From NCBI RefSeq assembly GCF_000013025.1, contig NC_008358.1:2542001-2606000 (forward strand): DNA of 64,000 bases, given 5' to 3'. The stretch comes from Hyphomonas neptunium ATCC 15444 (GTDB lineage: Bacteria; Pseudomonadota; Alphaproteobacteria; Caulobacterales; Hyphomonadaceae). The translations under genes were made by a program, and so were the position numbers. The first letter of the stretch is position 1. Every line of letters starts with the position of its first letter. A model generated the notes under the pieces. The model searched no databases, was not told where the DNA came from, and was given only the letters and a program-made list of their open reading frames with translations. This document shows positions 17,263-26,073 of this stretch, piece after piece.

Positions 17263-19724
17263 GACTGGAGCACAAATTCCGCAGACTGGCGCAGATCGCG
17301 CGAGGAGAAGCCGGCATGCAGGGTGTATTTTCCCGGTGACACGGCCCATGTCCCGGCGTGCATGTCGAACCAGGCGAAGTCTTCTCGGGTGAGCGTGAAG
17401 GCAAGTTGGTGAGTTTCACCGGGCTTCAAGGATACCTTGCGGAACGCGCGCAGCTGGCGCGGGGGCATGGCCTCTTTGGTGGCGCGGTCTTCCAGATAGA
17501 GTTGGACGGTTTCGGCCGCGTCGACGGCACCCGTGTTTGTGAGCGAAACGGATACGTCGACGCCGTGATCCGATAAAGGCGCCATCTGAAGGCTGCCGAT
17601 TTCGAACCGGGAATAGGTCAGTCCGTGCCCGAACGGAAACAGGACATCGCGCCCAGCCTTGTCATAATAGCGGTAACCGACAAAGACGCCTTCGCCATAC
17701 TCGGCCGATTTATGGCCGGGGTAAAAGGGATAGGTCGGATTGTCTTCATAGCGGTGGGGGAACGTTACCGGCAGTTTGCCGGACGGCGAGACCTTGCCTG
17801 AAAGAAGGTCTTCCAAGGCCGAGCCGCCTTCCCCGCCCGGCAGCCACATTTGCAGAATCGCCGGAACTTCATCGGCCCATGGCATTTCAACAGGCGCGCC
17901 GGTGTTGACGATGACGGCGGTTTTCGGATTGGCGGCGACAATCTCGCGCACAAAATCATCCTGCCCCGCTGACAATTTCATGCTGCGCCGGTCGCGGCCT
18001 TCGGTTTCATCTGTGGTGCCGGAGCCGACAAAGAGAAGGACCATGTCTGCTTCTTTGGCCGCCTTGATTGCCGCTTCGCGGCTTGGCGCGGGTGCCCGCA
18101 TGGAAACATTGAAGATGTTGAATGCGCGAATGGCCCGCTCGGTAGACTGTGAATACCGTATACGGATCGGGTACGTGCGCCCTGCCTGCATTTGCATGCG
18201 GGCCTCGCGGCGGTTCAGCGGAAGGATCATGAACAGGAGTTCGCGCTCCGAAGGCGTTCCCTCGCCGACGAGAATTTCATTGCCGATGGAGAACTCTACA
18301 TCGTCATTGGAATGAGAGATGACAAAATCATAGTCCCCGTCCTGCTCCGGACGGAAATACCCCGTCCATTCGACCGAGAACGATAGATCTTCATCGGTCT
18401 GTACCTTTCCGCCAAAGCCGAGCTTGGAGAAATGCCAGTCGACCTCTTCATGCGCGACCGGGCCAGCATAGCCTGGCTTGGCATAATAGCGCGCCGTGAG
18501 ACCATGCTGTGTGAAACCTTCATCGGGTGAAAGCAGCCGCCAGTCGATCTGGGGCGGCGCGGGCTCATGGTCGAGGCCGCGTTCAAAGACGAGATCAACC
18601 TTGCCGCCGAGCGCAGCTTTCAGTCCCTCCAGTGGACTGACGATCCGGTCAGGGCTGACCTGCGAGCTGCCCCCGCCCTGAATGGCCGGCATATAGGCAG
18701 GCTGGCCTATGACAGCGACGCGCTTTGCTTCCGGCGAAACCGGCAGAAGGCCGCCTTCGTTCTTCAGAAGCACCATCGACTGGCGCGCGGCATCGCGCGC
18801 GCAGGCGCGGTGGCGCGTGCTTGAAAGCTCTGCCCTGGCCGATTTGGGATTTCCATCGAGCAAGCCGCAGCGGATAATAAGGCGCAGCAGGCGCCGCGCA
18901 TGATCGTCGATCACATCCTGGCTGACTTCACCGTTTTGTACCGCATCAAAAAGTTTGGCGCCGAAGTGGCGCGGGGGCCCCGGCATCTCGAGATCGAGGC
19001 CGTTGTTGGCAGCTTCCGCCGTCGTCTTGGTTGCGCCCCAATCCGAGACGACGACACCATCATATCCCCACTCACTCTTCAGTACCTGCTCCAGCAGAAA
19101 CGCATTCTCGCAGGCGAAAACGCCATTCACCTTGTTATAGGCGCCCATGACCGTCCACGGATTGGCGCGGCGGATGACCGGCTCGTATACGGCGAGGTAA
19201 ATCTCGCGCAAGGTGCGCTCCGACATGTCGGAGCTACCTGTCATGCGCTCGTGTTCCTGATTATTCGCAGCGTAATGCTTCAGCGATGTACCGACGCCTT
19301 CAGACTGCACCCCGGCGACATAGGCCGTCGCGATCTCGGCAGCGAGGCGGGGGTCTTCCGAATAGGTTTCAAAGTTGCGCCCGCCCAGCGGGGTGCGCTG
19401 GATGTTCACGGCCGGGGCAAGCAGGACGTCCACGTCATGTGCAATGGCTTCGCGGGCGATGGCGGCGCCCACTTCGCCGACAAGCGCTTCATTCCATGTG
19501 GCGGCCAGGGCGACACCCACGGGAAACACGGTGGCGGCCTCGGAGTTCACCGATCGCAGGCCTGTGGGGCCATCGGAGACGCGCAGGCTGGGAATGCCCA
19601 GACGCTCGATGGCCGGAAGGGTCCAGAAATCCCGCCCCGCCATAAGCGAGACTTTCTCTTCGAGAGTCATTTCTGCGAGCAGCGCTGAAATGCGCGCTTC
19701 GGTTTCCGGAGATTGTGATGCCAT
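17259..19724 (-). CDS. Beta-glucosidase-type glycoside hydrolase, family GH3 with PA14 insert
   Basis: The ATG at 19724 follows GGGAGGTAAAA, a strong ribosome site, giving 821 residues; a longer in-frame start would run into the operator. The GH3 N-domain carries LLAPAVNIQRTPLGGRNFE and the nucleophile Asp228 in VVSDWGAT. The second alpha-beta domain begins near VLLKNEGGLLPV and is interrupted by a PA14-like beta domain (GLTARYYAKPGYAG through FRPEQDGDYDF). A fibronectin-III-like domain closes the protein. No signal peptide is seen, so it should act in the cytoplasm on imported oligosaccharides, which agrees with the coupled symporter. Likely substrates are beta-linked glucosides or xylosides; specificity cannot be read. 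An operator-like dyad lies 41 bases upstream. Confidence 0.93.
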   Translation of the reverse strand: MASQSPETEARISALLAEMTLEEKVSLMAGRDFWTLPAIERLGIPSLRVSDGPTGLRSVNSEAATVFPVGVALAATWNEALVGEVGAAIAREAIAHDVDVLLAPAVNIQRTPLGGRNFETYSEDPRLAAEIATAYVAGVQSEGVGTSLKHYAANNQEHERMTGSSDMSERTLREIYLAVYEPVIRRANPWTVMGAYNKVNGVFACENAFLLEQVLKSEWGYDGVVVSDWGATKTTAEAANNGLDLEMPGPPRHFGAKLFDAVQNGEVSQDVIDDHARRLLRLIIRCGLLDGNPKSARAELSSTRHRACARDAARQSMVLLKNEGGLLPVSPEAKRVAVIGQPAYMPAIQGGGSSQVSPDRIVSPLEGLKAALGGKVDLVFERGLDHEPAPPQIDWRLLSPDEGFTQHGLTARYYAKPGYAGPVAHEEVDWHFSKLGFGGKVQTDEDLSFSVEWTGYFRPEQDGDYDFVISHSNDDVEFSIGNEILVGEGTPSERELLFMILPLNRREARMQMQAGRTYPIRIRYSQSTERAIRAFNIFNVSMRAPAPSREAAIKAAKEADMVLLFVGSGTTDETEGRDRRSMKLSAGQDDFVREIVAANPKTAVIVNTGAPVEMPWADEVPAILQMWLPGGEGGSALEDLLSGKVSPSGKLPVTFPHRYEDNPTYPFYPGHKSAEYGEGVFVGYRYYDKAGRDVLFPFGHGLTYSRFEIGSLQMAPLSDHGVDVSVSLTNTGAVDAAETVQLYLEDRATKEAMPPRQLRAFRKVSLKPGETHQLAFTLTREDFAWFDMHAGTWAVSPGKYTLHAGFSSRDLRQSAEFVLQS

Positions 19725-19764
19725 TTTTACCTCCCATGCCGTTTTTTTGACTATGACAACGTTG

Positions 19765-19783
19765 CTTTCCACATGGAAAGTTT
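19765..19783. promoter_or_regulatory. Operator-like dyad CTTTCC-N4-GGAAAG between GH3 and TetR genes
   Basis: CTTTCC at 19765-19770 and GGAAAG at 19775-19780 form an inverted repeat. Read on the minus strand, 19770-19783 gives AAACTTTCCATGTG, which matches 13 of 14 bases of the site before the TonB receptor (20607-20620). A second palindrome, CAACGTTG, lies at 19757-19764 directly beside it. The likely binder is the TetR regulator encoded between the two sites. Confidence 0.55.
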
Positions 19784-19853
19784 TTTCGCAATAGCCCGGC
19801 AGAAACTTTTACCGGATAAGGGGGCTTAAGTATTGTTGCATAAGGACTTCCCG

Positions 19854-20564
19854 ATGCCTGCTGGAAAAAAGACGCATCCCAAGCCAGCTGCGCCGCCTGC
19901 GCGGATGCCGCAACAGGCGCGCTCAGAGGAAAGCCGGGCCAACATACTCGATGCCGCGCGGAAAGCTTTTGCGCAGCGTGGGTTTGAAGCGGCAAACATT
20001 CGCGACATTGCCACCGACGCGGGCGTTACGCACACTCTGATCCGCTATCATTTCGGCAGCAAGGAAGAGCTCTGGAAAGAGGTGGTCACCCACATGTTCG
20101 AACGGCTCAGCGAAGAGATGCGCGAGGGCCTGAAGGGCGCGAAGGGCGCCTCTCCCCAGGACAGCCTGCGCGAATTTCTTCGGACGTATATCCGCTATTG
20201 CGCGCGCAATCCGGAACATGTGCGCATCATGATCATGGAATCAGTTCATGGCGGCGACCGGATCGAGTGGATGATCAGCTATATCCGCAAGAGCCATCAG
20301 AATCAGACGCCTTTCCTCCGCCGCCTGATGAAGGACGGAGATATTCCTGAGGTATGGCTGGTCTCACTTTTCTATTCCATTTCTGCCATATGCCAGATGC
20401 CGTTCGTGCTGGCCCAGTCGATCAAGGGTGTTTACGGAGTGGATATTCTTTCGGACGAGGCCATTGAGGCGCATACCGACACGGTTCTCGCACTTCTACT
20501 GCGCGACAAGCCAAAGAACGCAAAACGCTGGCCTGCCCTGCCGGCATGGACCGCAGCACGCTGA
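19854..20564 (+). CDS. TetR-family regulator of the glycan locus
   Basis: The ATG at 19854 is chosen because AAGGAC precedes it by seven bases; the frame also contains TTG at 19833. The 236-residue product starts with a basic Lys/Pro/Ala-rich tail of about 20 residues, then a TetR HTH (ANIRDIATDAGVTHTLIRYHFGS near residues 47-69). The C-terminal domain includes YCARNPEHVRIMIMES, seen in larger TetR proteins. It is divergent from the GH3-symporter operon and upstream of the TonB receptor-sulfatase genes on its own strand. Matching operator-like sites on both sides suggest that it controls the whole locus in response to a sugar-derived ligand; the effector is not known. Confidence 0.88.
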   Translation: MPAGKKTHPKPAAPPARMPQQARSEESRANILDAARKAFAQRGFEAANIRDIATDAGVTHTLIRYHFGSKEELWKEVVTHMFERLSEEMREGLKGAKGASPQDSLREFLRTYIRYCARNPEHVRIMIMESVHGGDRIEWMISYIRKSHQNQTPFLRRLMKDGDIPEVWLVSLFYSISAICQMPFVLAQSIKGVYGVDILSDEAIEAHTDTVLALLLRDKPKNAKRWPALPAWTAAR

Positions 20565-20601
20565 TGCAAAATTTTCTGAACGGAGACATTAACAAGCCCC
20601 A

Positions 20602-20630
20602 TTGACAAACTTTCCATTTGTCGAAATTTT
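20602..20630 (+). promoter_or_regulatory. Promoter/operator before the TonB receptor gene
   Basis: A perfect -35 TTGACA (20602-20607) is followed after 17 bases by the weaker -10 AATTTT (20625-20630). The spacer holds AAACTTTCCATTTG (20607-20620), the same sequence found before the GH3 gene, and GACAAA-N7-TTTGTC (20604-20622) forms a dyad over it. A repressor bound here would block RNA polymerase. Confidence 0.55.
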
Positions 20631-20669
20631 CCGCCCGGAAAGCTCTAATGCTTCCGGGAGGATAAAATC

Positions 20670-23006
20670 ATGCATGCAAAGCACCGAACATTTGTTACCG
20701 CGTCCGCACTAACCATCGCCATTGCTGCCTTTGCGCCGCTCGTCCAGGCGCAGGAAGAAACGCCTGACGACGACAATCGCCGCCTTGGCACAATCACCGT
20801 CACCGCGCAGCGCGTTGAGCAGAATATCCAGCAGGTTCCGATCTCCGTGACCGCGATTGGCGGGGACGCTCTGGAAGCGCGCCAGATCGACGGGTTTGAC
20901 CAATTGCAATATGTGGCGCCTGGCGTAACCTTCAATTCGGGCGTGAACGCGCGCCAGTCGGCCACCACAATCCGCGGCATTGGAACAGGCCTGTTCAATA
21001 TTGGGATCGAAGGCAGCGTGGCGATTGCCGTAGACGGCGTTATCATGGGCCGCGAAGGCGCCGGCATCTTCGACTTTGCGGATGTCGAGCGGGTGGAAGT
21101 TCTGCGCGGGCCGCAGGGTACGCTGTTCGGCAAGAATGCATCGGCTGGCGTGATCTCGGTGGTCACCAAGAAGCCGACAGAAGGCTTCACCGCCGAAATG
21201 AACCTTGGATATGGTTCGTATGATGAGGTGAATGCCTATGGTGCGATCTCGGGCCCGATTGTCGACGGCGTCACGGCACGCCTGTCAGCCTATTCGAACA
21301 CCCGCGACGGCTACATCAAGAATGTGAACCCGAACTCGCCGCAGGGCCGTGTGAATGAGCGCAATGAACAGGGCGTTCGCGGCAAGGTGAATTTTGCGCT
21401 GTCTGACACATCTGATCTGTTGCTCAGCGCAGACTATGTGACGCGCGATCAGGCGGCGGGCGCACTGACATACCGTCAGGCATCGGCAGGCGGGCCAGGC
21501 ACGGGGCTGTTGGGATTTGGTGTTCCGGCGATCCGCAACCAATCGGCGGCGCTCGGCATCGTTCCGGGGCCGGATAATCTCAGCATTGGTTCTGAAGTGC
21601 CCTTCTCTTCTGAAATGGATGCCTGGGGCCTTAGCGCGGAATATAGCCGCAGCCTGGGTAATTTCGAGTTTGTATCGCTGACCTCGCATCGCGAATGGAA
21701 CAGTGTTGACAATAACGATTCCGATCTCACGCCGCTCCCTATTCTGGAGATCAATTCGGGCGACCTTGGGCAGAACCAGTTCAGCCAGGAATTCCGGCTC
21801 GTCTCCCCGCGGGACAAAGCATTCACATACACGCTGGGCGCTTACTACTTCACGCAGGACATTGATCAGAACAACATTCAGGCGGGCACTGCCGGGCTCA
21901 ACCTTCTTGGCGCGCTTCCGGCTGGCGCGCGGGTCGGCACTCGCCTGGAGTCGGAATTCAGCGAGACCAATTATGCCGTATTCGGACAGGGTGAGTATGC
22001 TGTCACAGATAAGCTATCGTTGATCGGCGGCCTGCGCGTACTCAATTCAGAAGTTGAGGGCAGTCAGGAGAAATTCGCCGCCGCTGGCGCTGTCGCTCCG
22101 TTTGCAGGACAAGTTGTTTCGAACGGCGTGCAGAGCGCCAGCGACGAGGATACCGCGCTCGTATGGCGCCTGGGCGCGCAATACTTCGTGAATGATGACA
22201 CGAACCTTTTTGCAACGGTCACACGCGGCTATAAATCTGCGGGTATCGTGCAGGGCCTGACGATCAACCCCGTTAGCGGGACCACCCTTCCAACCGTTGA
22301 AGCGGAAATCCCGACGCAGTTTGAAGCGGGCATCCGCAGGTCTTCCGTTGACAGACGTCTGGTTACCAACTTCACAGGTTTCTATGGGCAAATTGAGGAC
22401 TTCCAGGCGCAGACGTTGGTGCCCGGACCTTCGGGAACGTCGATCTTCACTGTGGCCAATGCCGGCAAGGCAGAGACCTACGGATTTGAAAGTGAAATCA
22501 CGGCGTTGCCAACCGAAAACCTCACGCTCTCGGCCGCAATCGCCTATACCAATGCAACGTTCGATGAGTTTACCGGCGCGCCCTGCTATCAGTTGCAGAC
22601 GCCCGCGCAGGGTTGCAGCGGCACACCTGCTTCACAGGATCTCTCCGGCAAGCGCCTGCCCAACTCACCGGAATGGGTCGTCAACGCGCTCGCACGCTAT
22701 GACTTCGACCTCACCGCGCAGAATGCTGCCTTCGTGCAATTGGGCGCGCAGTATCGCAGCGACACGATGTCGGGCCTGGCGAATGATCCCAATACGGTGA
22801 TTGATGCCTACACCCTTCTGGACATGCAGGTGGGCGTGAACTTCTGGGATGATCGCGCGACATTCACCGTGTTCGGACGTAACCTGACGGACGAGAATTT
22901 TGCAGAGGCAATCGTTGCCATGCCATTCGACACGGGCGGGTATGCGCAGTTCGTCACGTTGGAAGCTCAGAGGACGTGGGGCGCGAAACTGTCCCTGCGT
23001 TACTGA
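20670..23006 (+). CDS. TonB-dependent outer-membrane receptor (glycan locus)
   Basis: A 778-residue receptor whose ATG follows GGGAGGATAAAATC. A signal peptide (AIAAFAPLVQAQ) is followed by a TonB-box-like ITVTAQR, a plug domain with QQVPISVTAIGGDALE and LRGPQGTLFGKNASAG, and a 22-strand barrel ending in an aromatic strand (KLSLRY). The architecture is that of small-molecule receptors abundant in Caulobacterales and Sphingomonadales; it lacks the SusC N-terminal extension. It should bring an oligosaccharide or sulfated glycoside across the outer membrane using TonB-ExbBD energy. A sulfatase gene lies 108 bp behind with a hairpin between, so they form one unit with probable unequal expression. 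Confidence 0.93.
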   Translation: MHAKHRTFVTASALTIAIAAFAPLVQAQEETPDDDNRRLGTITVTAQRVEQNIQQVPISVTAIGGDALEARQIDGFDQLQYVAPGVTFNSGVNARQSATTIRGIGTGLFNIGIEGSVAIAVDGVIMGREGAGIFDFADVERVEVLRGPQGTLFGKNASAGVISVVTKKPTEGFTAEMNLGYGSYDEVNAYGAISGPIVDGVTARLSAYSNTRDGYIKNVNPNSPQGRVNERNEQGVRGKVNFALSDTSDLLLSADYVTRDQAAGALTYRQASAGGPGTGLLGFGVPAIRNQSAALGIVPGPDNLSIGSEVPFSSEMDAWGLSAEYSRSLGNFEFVSLTSHREWNSVDNNDSDLTPLPILEINSGDLGQNQFSQEFRLVSPRDKAFTYTLGAYYFTQDIDQNNIQAGTAGLNLLGALPAGARVGTRLESEFSETNYAVFGQGEYAVTDKLSLIGGLRVLNSEVEGSQEKFAAAGAVAPFAGQVVSNGVQSASDEDTALVWRLGAQYFVNDDTNLFATVTRGYKSAGIVQGLTINPVSGTTLPTVEAEIPTQFEAGIRRSSVDRRLVTNFTGFYGQIEDFQAQTLVPGPSGTSIFTVANAGKAETYGFESEITALPTENLTLSAAIAYTNATFDEFTGAPCYQLQTPAQGCSGTPASQDLSGKRLPNSPEWVVNALARYDFDLTAQNAAFVQLGAQYRSDTMSGLANDPNTVIDAYTLLDMQVGVNFWDDRATFTVFGRNLTDENFAEAIVAMPFDTGGYAQFVTLEAQRTWGAKLSLRY

Positions 23007-23054
23007 TCATACGGACGAAACAGGACGCCAAACGCGCGCCTCATAAACTAAACG

Positions 23055-23082
23055 GCTGGGCGGCCGTTACTGGCTGCCCAGC
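23055..23082 (+). terminator. Intercistronic hairpin between TonB receptor and sulfatase
   Basis: GCTGGGC (23055-23061) pairs with GCCCAGC (23076-23082) and is followed by GCCTTCTTCC. It may act as a partial terminator or RNA-stability element that lowers sulfatase expression relative to the receptor. Confidence 0.4.
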
Positions 23083-23114
23083 GCCTTCTTCCGGTATCTG
23101 GAAAGGAACCCGTG

Positions 23115-24494
23115 ATGCCCCTCAAGATCGCCCGCTGGACAGCGGCCATCATGCTGACTGCCGCATGCGCCGCTTCACCCGCAGCCAACATCGCGACTTC
23201 GGAGACAGCGCCGGCAGCTGCAAAGCCGCCCAACATTATCATCATCATGGCCGATGATCTTGGCTGGGGTGACATCAGCCTGAACGGCGCTGCATTGATC
23301 GAAACGCCCAACATCGACCGGATTGGGCAGGAAGGCATCCAGCTGACGGATTTCTACGCCGGATCGAATGTCTGCTCCCCTTCCCGCGCGGCGCTGCTGA
23401 CCGGGCGCTACCCCATCAGGTCCGGCATGCAGCATGTGATTTTCCCGCACTCTCAAGATGGTCTTCCTGCAGAAGAAATCACCATTTCGGAAATGCTCAA
23501 GAATGCCGGCTATCGGACAGGCATGGTAGGCAAATGGCACCTTGGGCATCAGGAGGAATACTGGCCAACCAATCAGGGCTTCGACTGGTTTTACGGTGTT
23601 CCCTATTCAAACGATATGGCCCCGTTTGATCTTTATCGTGGCAAGGAAATCATTGAGAGCCCCGCCGACCAGAGTCAGCTGAGCCTGAATTACGCCAAAG
23701 CCGCAAAAGAATTCATTGAGGACTCTTCAGACAAGCCGTTCTTCCTCTATTATGCAGAGACATTCCCGCACATACCTTTGTTCGTACCGGAAGATCGCAG
23801 CGGAACTTCCGATGCAGGACTTTATGGCGATGTTGTTGAGACCGTGGATGCCGGTATCGGAATTGTTCTGGACACTCTGGACGAAGCCGGCGTGGCGGAC
23901 GACACGCTGATTATTTTCACCAGCGATAACGGCCCCTGGTTTGAAGGCAGCGCCGGCGAGTTTCGCGGACGCAAAGGCGAAACGCATGAAGGTGGATTTC
24001 GGGTTCCGTTTCTGGCGCGCTGGCCGGGCCACATCCCTAAAGGCTCCGTCAGCCATGAGATGGCAATGAACATTGACCTTCTTCCCACCGCAGCATCGCT
24101 GTCCGGCGCCACCCTCCCCGCCGACCGCGTGATTGACGGCAAGGACCTGACCAGCCTTCTGACAGCTGGCGCTCCGACACCGCATGATATTCTGTTTTTC
24201 TTCGACGGAAACGAGATTGTCGGCGCCCGCGATGCGCGCTTCAGACTGGTGCTCAACACATTCTACCGTACCATGAGTGTTCCTTTCGAGTATTTCGGCA
24301 CCGCGCTTCTGTTCGACCTTGAGAAAGATCCGCAGGAATCCTTCAGCTTCATGCGAGAGTATCCCGGCGAGGCAGAGCGGCTCAAATCAGCTGTCGCAGC
24401 CATGCGCGCGGCAGTTGCGGAGAAAACCAAGGAGGCCACCAGCCACGTGCCGCCCAATGACGGAACTCCGACCGGCCCGCAGTTGACACGTTAG
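23115..24494 (+). CDS. Arylsulfatase-type lipoprotein (formylglycine sulfatase)
   Basis: ATG 23115 gives 459 residues; GTG 23112 just before it is equally close to the AAGGAA ribosome site. An N-terminal lipobox (LTAAC, Cys18) predicts anchoring as a lipoprotein in the periplasm or outer membrane. The metal-binding MADDLGWGD segment is at 46-54. The formylglycine signature is CSPSRAALLTG with Cys87 as the residue to be oxidised, so a separate maturation enzyme must exist elsewhere in the genome. GMVGKWHLGH and FTSDNGPW complete the active site. It belongs to the arylsulfatase A-like S1 family and should strip sulfate esters from sugars taken up by the preceding receptor. Confidence 0.93.
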   Translation: MPLKIARWTAAIMLTAACAASPAANIATSETAPAAAKPPNIIIIMADDLGWGDISLNGAALIETPNIDRIGQEGIQLTDFYAGSNVCSPSRAALLTGRYPIRSGMQHVIFPHSQDGLPAEEITISEMLKNAGYRTGMVGKWHLGHQEEYWPTNQGFDWFYGVPYSNDMAPFDLYRGKEIIESPADQSQLSLNYAKAAKEFIEDSSDKPFFLYYAETFPHIPLFVPEDRSGTSDAGLYGDVVETVDAGIGIVLDTLDEAGVADDTLIIFTSDNGPWFEGSAGEFRGRKGETHEGGFRVPFLARWPGHIPKGSVSHEMAMNIDLLPTAASLSGATLPADRVIDGKDLTSLLTAGAPTPHDILFFFDGNEIVGARDARFRLVLNTFYRTMSVPFEYFGTALLFDLEKDPQESFSFMREYPGEAERLKSAVAAMRAAVAEKTKEATSHVPPNDGTPTGPQLTR

Positions 24495-24628
24495 ACCCGG
24501 AAAAGACCATTGCGGAGCTTCAGGTGATTGTGGCAGGAGCCAGATCACCTTGATAGCGCCGCGCCGGCAGGACGGTGGCTTCCCTCATGGGCAGGGAATT
24601 GCGGGCCGCTTTGCTGGAGGACTGAACC

Positions 24629-25819
24629 GTGCGCGCGCCAGCATCGTTCAAAAGAACGCTTTCCTTCTATTATCTGTACGTCTTCTGCTACGACTTCATT
24701 TTTGGATACGCGATCTTTCCGGCCTTCTTTCAGTTGAAGGGAAGCTCACCGGAAATGGTGGGCGCCATCCTCGCCTTTTGGGCAGCCTGCATTATTGCCT
24801 TCGAGATCCCTTCCGGCCTGCTGGCAGACATATTCGACCGCAAGGCGCTTCTGATTGCAGCGCCCCTTCTCAAGGGCGCCTGCTTTGTTGTGTGGGTTTT
24901 GGCCGATGGACAAATCTGGATGTATTTTCTGGGAATGGCGCTCTGGTCGATGGCGTCCGCGCTGCGCTCAGGCACCAAGGAAGCGTTGCTTTTTGAGCAT
25001 GTAACCGCTCACGGACGGGCGCCAGACTATACCTCAATTCTCGGGAAGGAACGCGCGTTTCAGGAGGCCGCTACGCTGTCCGGAGCTGCGGCGGGCGGCC
25101 TCATCGCGGCGCAGAACCTGGAACTGGCCTTCTGGTTATCCCTTGTTCCATTGAGCCTCTGCGCACTTTCCGCCCTGCCTTTGAGCGATCTTCGCAAGGA
25201 GAGAAGGATTACGCAGGATACCTCTTTCACACGCGCACCTGAGCTTATCAAAACAACCTGGTCTGAATACATGTCGAAGCCAGAGATCAGGCGTGTCACA
25301 CTTTATGTTGCCCTCTGCGTGACCTTTCTGAGCACGCTGGAGGACTTCAACCAGCTGTTCCTGCTAGCAATTGAAATGCCGGTCTGGTCTATCGGGATTG
25401 CCATTGCCGGAATGGGGCTGGCGCGGTTGATGCTGGCCTATTATGCGAGCTGGTTTGAGCATTTCCCGGCGTTTATATGGATCGGGCCATTGTTTTGCGG
25501 AGGGGCGCTTTTTCTCTCCGGCTTCCTCTCATTTGCCTATTCCCTGCTGGCAATGGCGAGCGCCTATATCCTGACTGCGCCCCTCATGGTTCTGACGATG
25601 AGCCGGTTCCAGAAGGCGTTTGATGGCGAAGGCCGGGCGACAGCCACTTCTGTGCTCAGCGTATCAATGGAAGCGCTGTCTTTGGTGTTCAATATTGCGA
25701 TCGCCATCTTGTTCAGCCAACTGAATGTTCTCAAAACCTACCAGATTTGTGGAGCTTATCTGGTGGTGTTTGCACTCTGGGAGATGGCCCGCAGACCCTA
25801 TAGAAACGCGCCGATCTGA
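24629..25819 (+). CDS. MFS transporter of the glycan locus
   Basis: A 396-residue permease starting at GTG 24629, with CTGGAGGA about eight bases upstream. Twelve hydrophobic segments are visible, with the MFS loop after TM2 (EIPSGLLADIFDRKALL). It resembles drug- or metabolite-type MFS proteins rather than the GPH symporters. Same strand and 134 bp behind the sulfatase, so it may carry desulfated sugar inward or export a by-product; direction is unknown. The last residues RRPYRNAPI form a short basic tail. Confidence 0.82.
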   Translation: MRAPASFKRTLSFYYLYVFCYDFIFGYAIFPAFFQLKGSSPEMVGAILAFWAACIIAFEIPSGLLADIFDRKALLIAAPLLKGACFVVWVLADGQIWMYFLGMALWSMASALRSGTKEALLFEHVTAHGRAPDYTSILGKERAFQEAATLSGAAAGGLIAAQNLELAFWLSLVPLSLCALSALPLSDLRKERRITQDTSFTRAPELIKTTWSEYMSKPEIRRVTLYVALCVTFLSTLEDFNQLFLLAIEMPVWSIGIAIAGMGLARLMLAYYASWFEHFPAFIWIGPLFCGGALFLSGFLSFAYSLLAMASAYILTAPLMVLTMSRFQKAFDGEGRATATSVLSVSMEALSLVFNIAIAILFSQLNVLKTYQICGAYLVVFALWEMARRPYRNAPI

Positions 25820-26073
25820 GCGAGAACGCCAACAAAAAAACTTCATATAAAAATCGTTGTGCCGGGCATGGGCGTTTCGTAATCACACAGTTGCTCGGCT
25901 TACCGGCAACTTCCTCTCGCGGACGATCACCCTGTTGATCGCCAGATTTCCGCGCGGGACCAGGGCTTAGAGGTTCGAGGCAATGTCCAGGTCTGGATGA
26001 TGCCCGATGGTCTTCTGACTCAATATTCTGTGCCCTCGGAAATCTCCAGACATTCGAGAAATGCCAAGCGGAG

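Noticed and set aside
25820-26073. PhoB (Pho) box before the TonB receptor-PhoX operon
   Set aside because: I looked for paired CTGTCAT-like repeats at 11-bp spacing and found none; only a weak imperfect hairpin is present.
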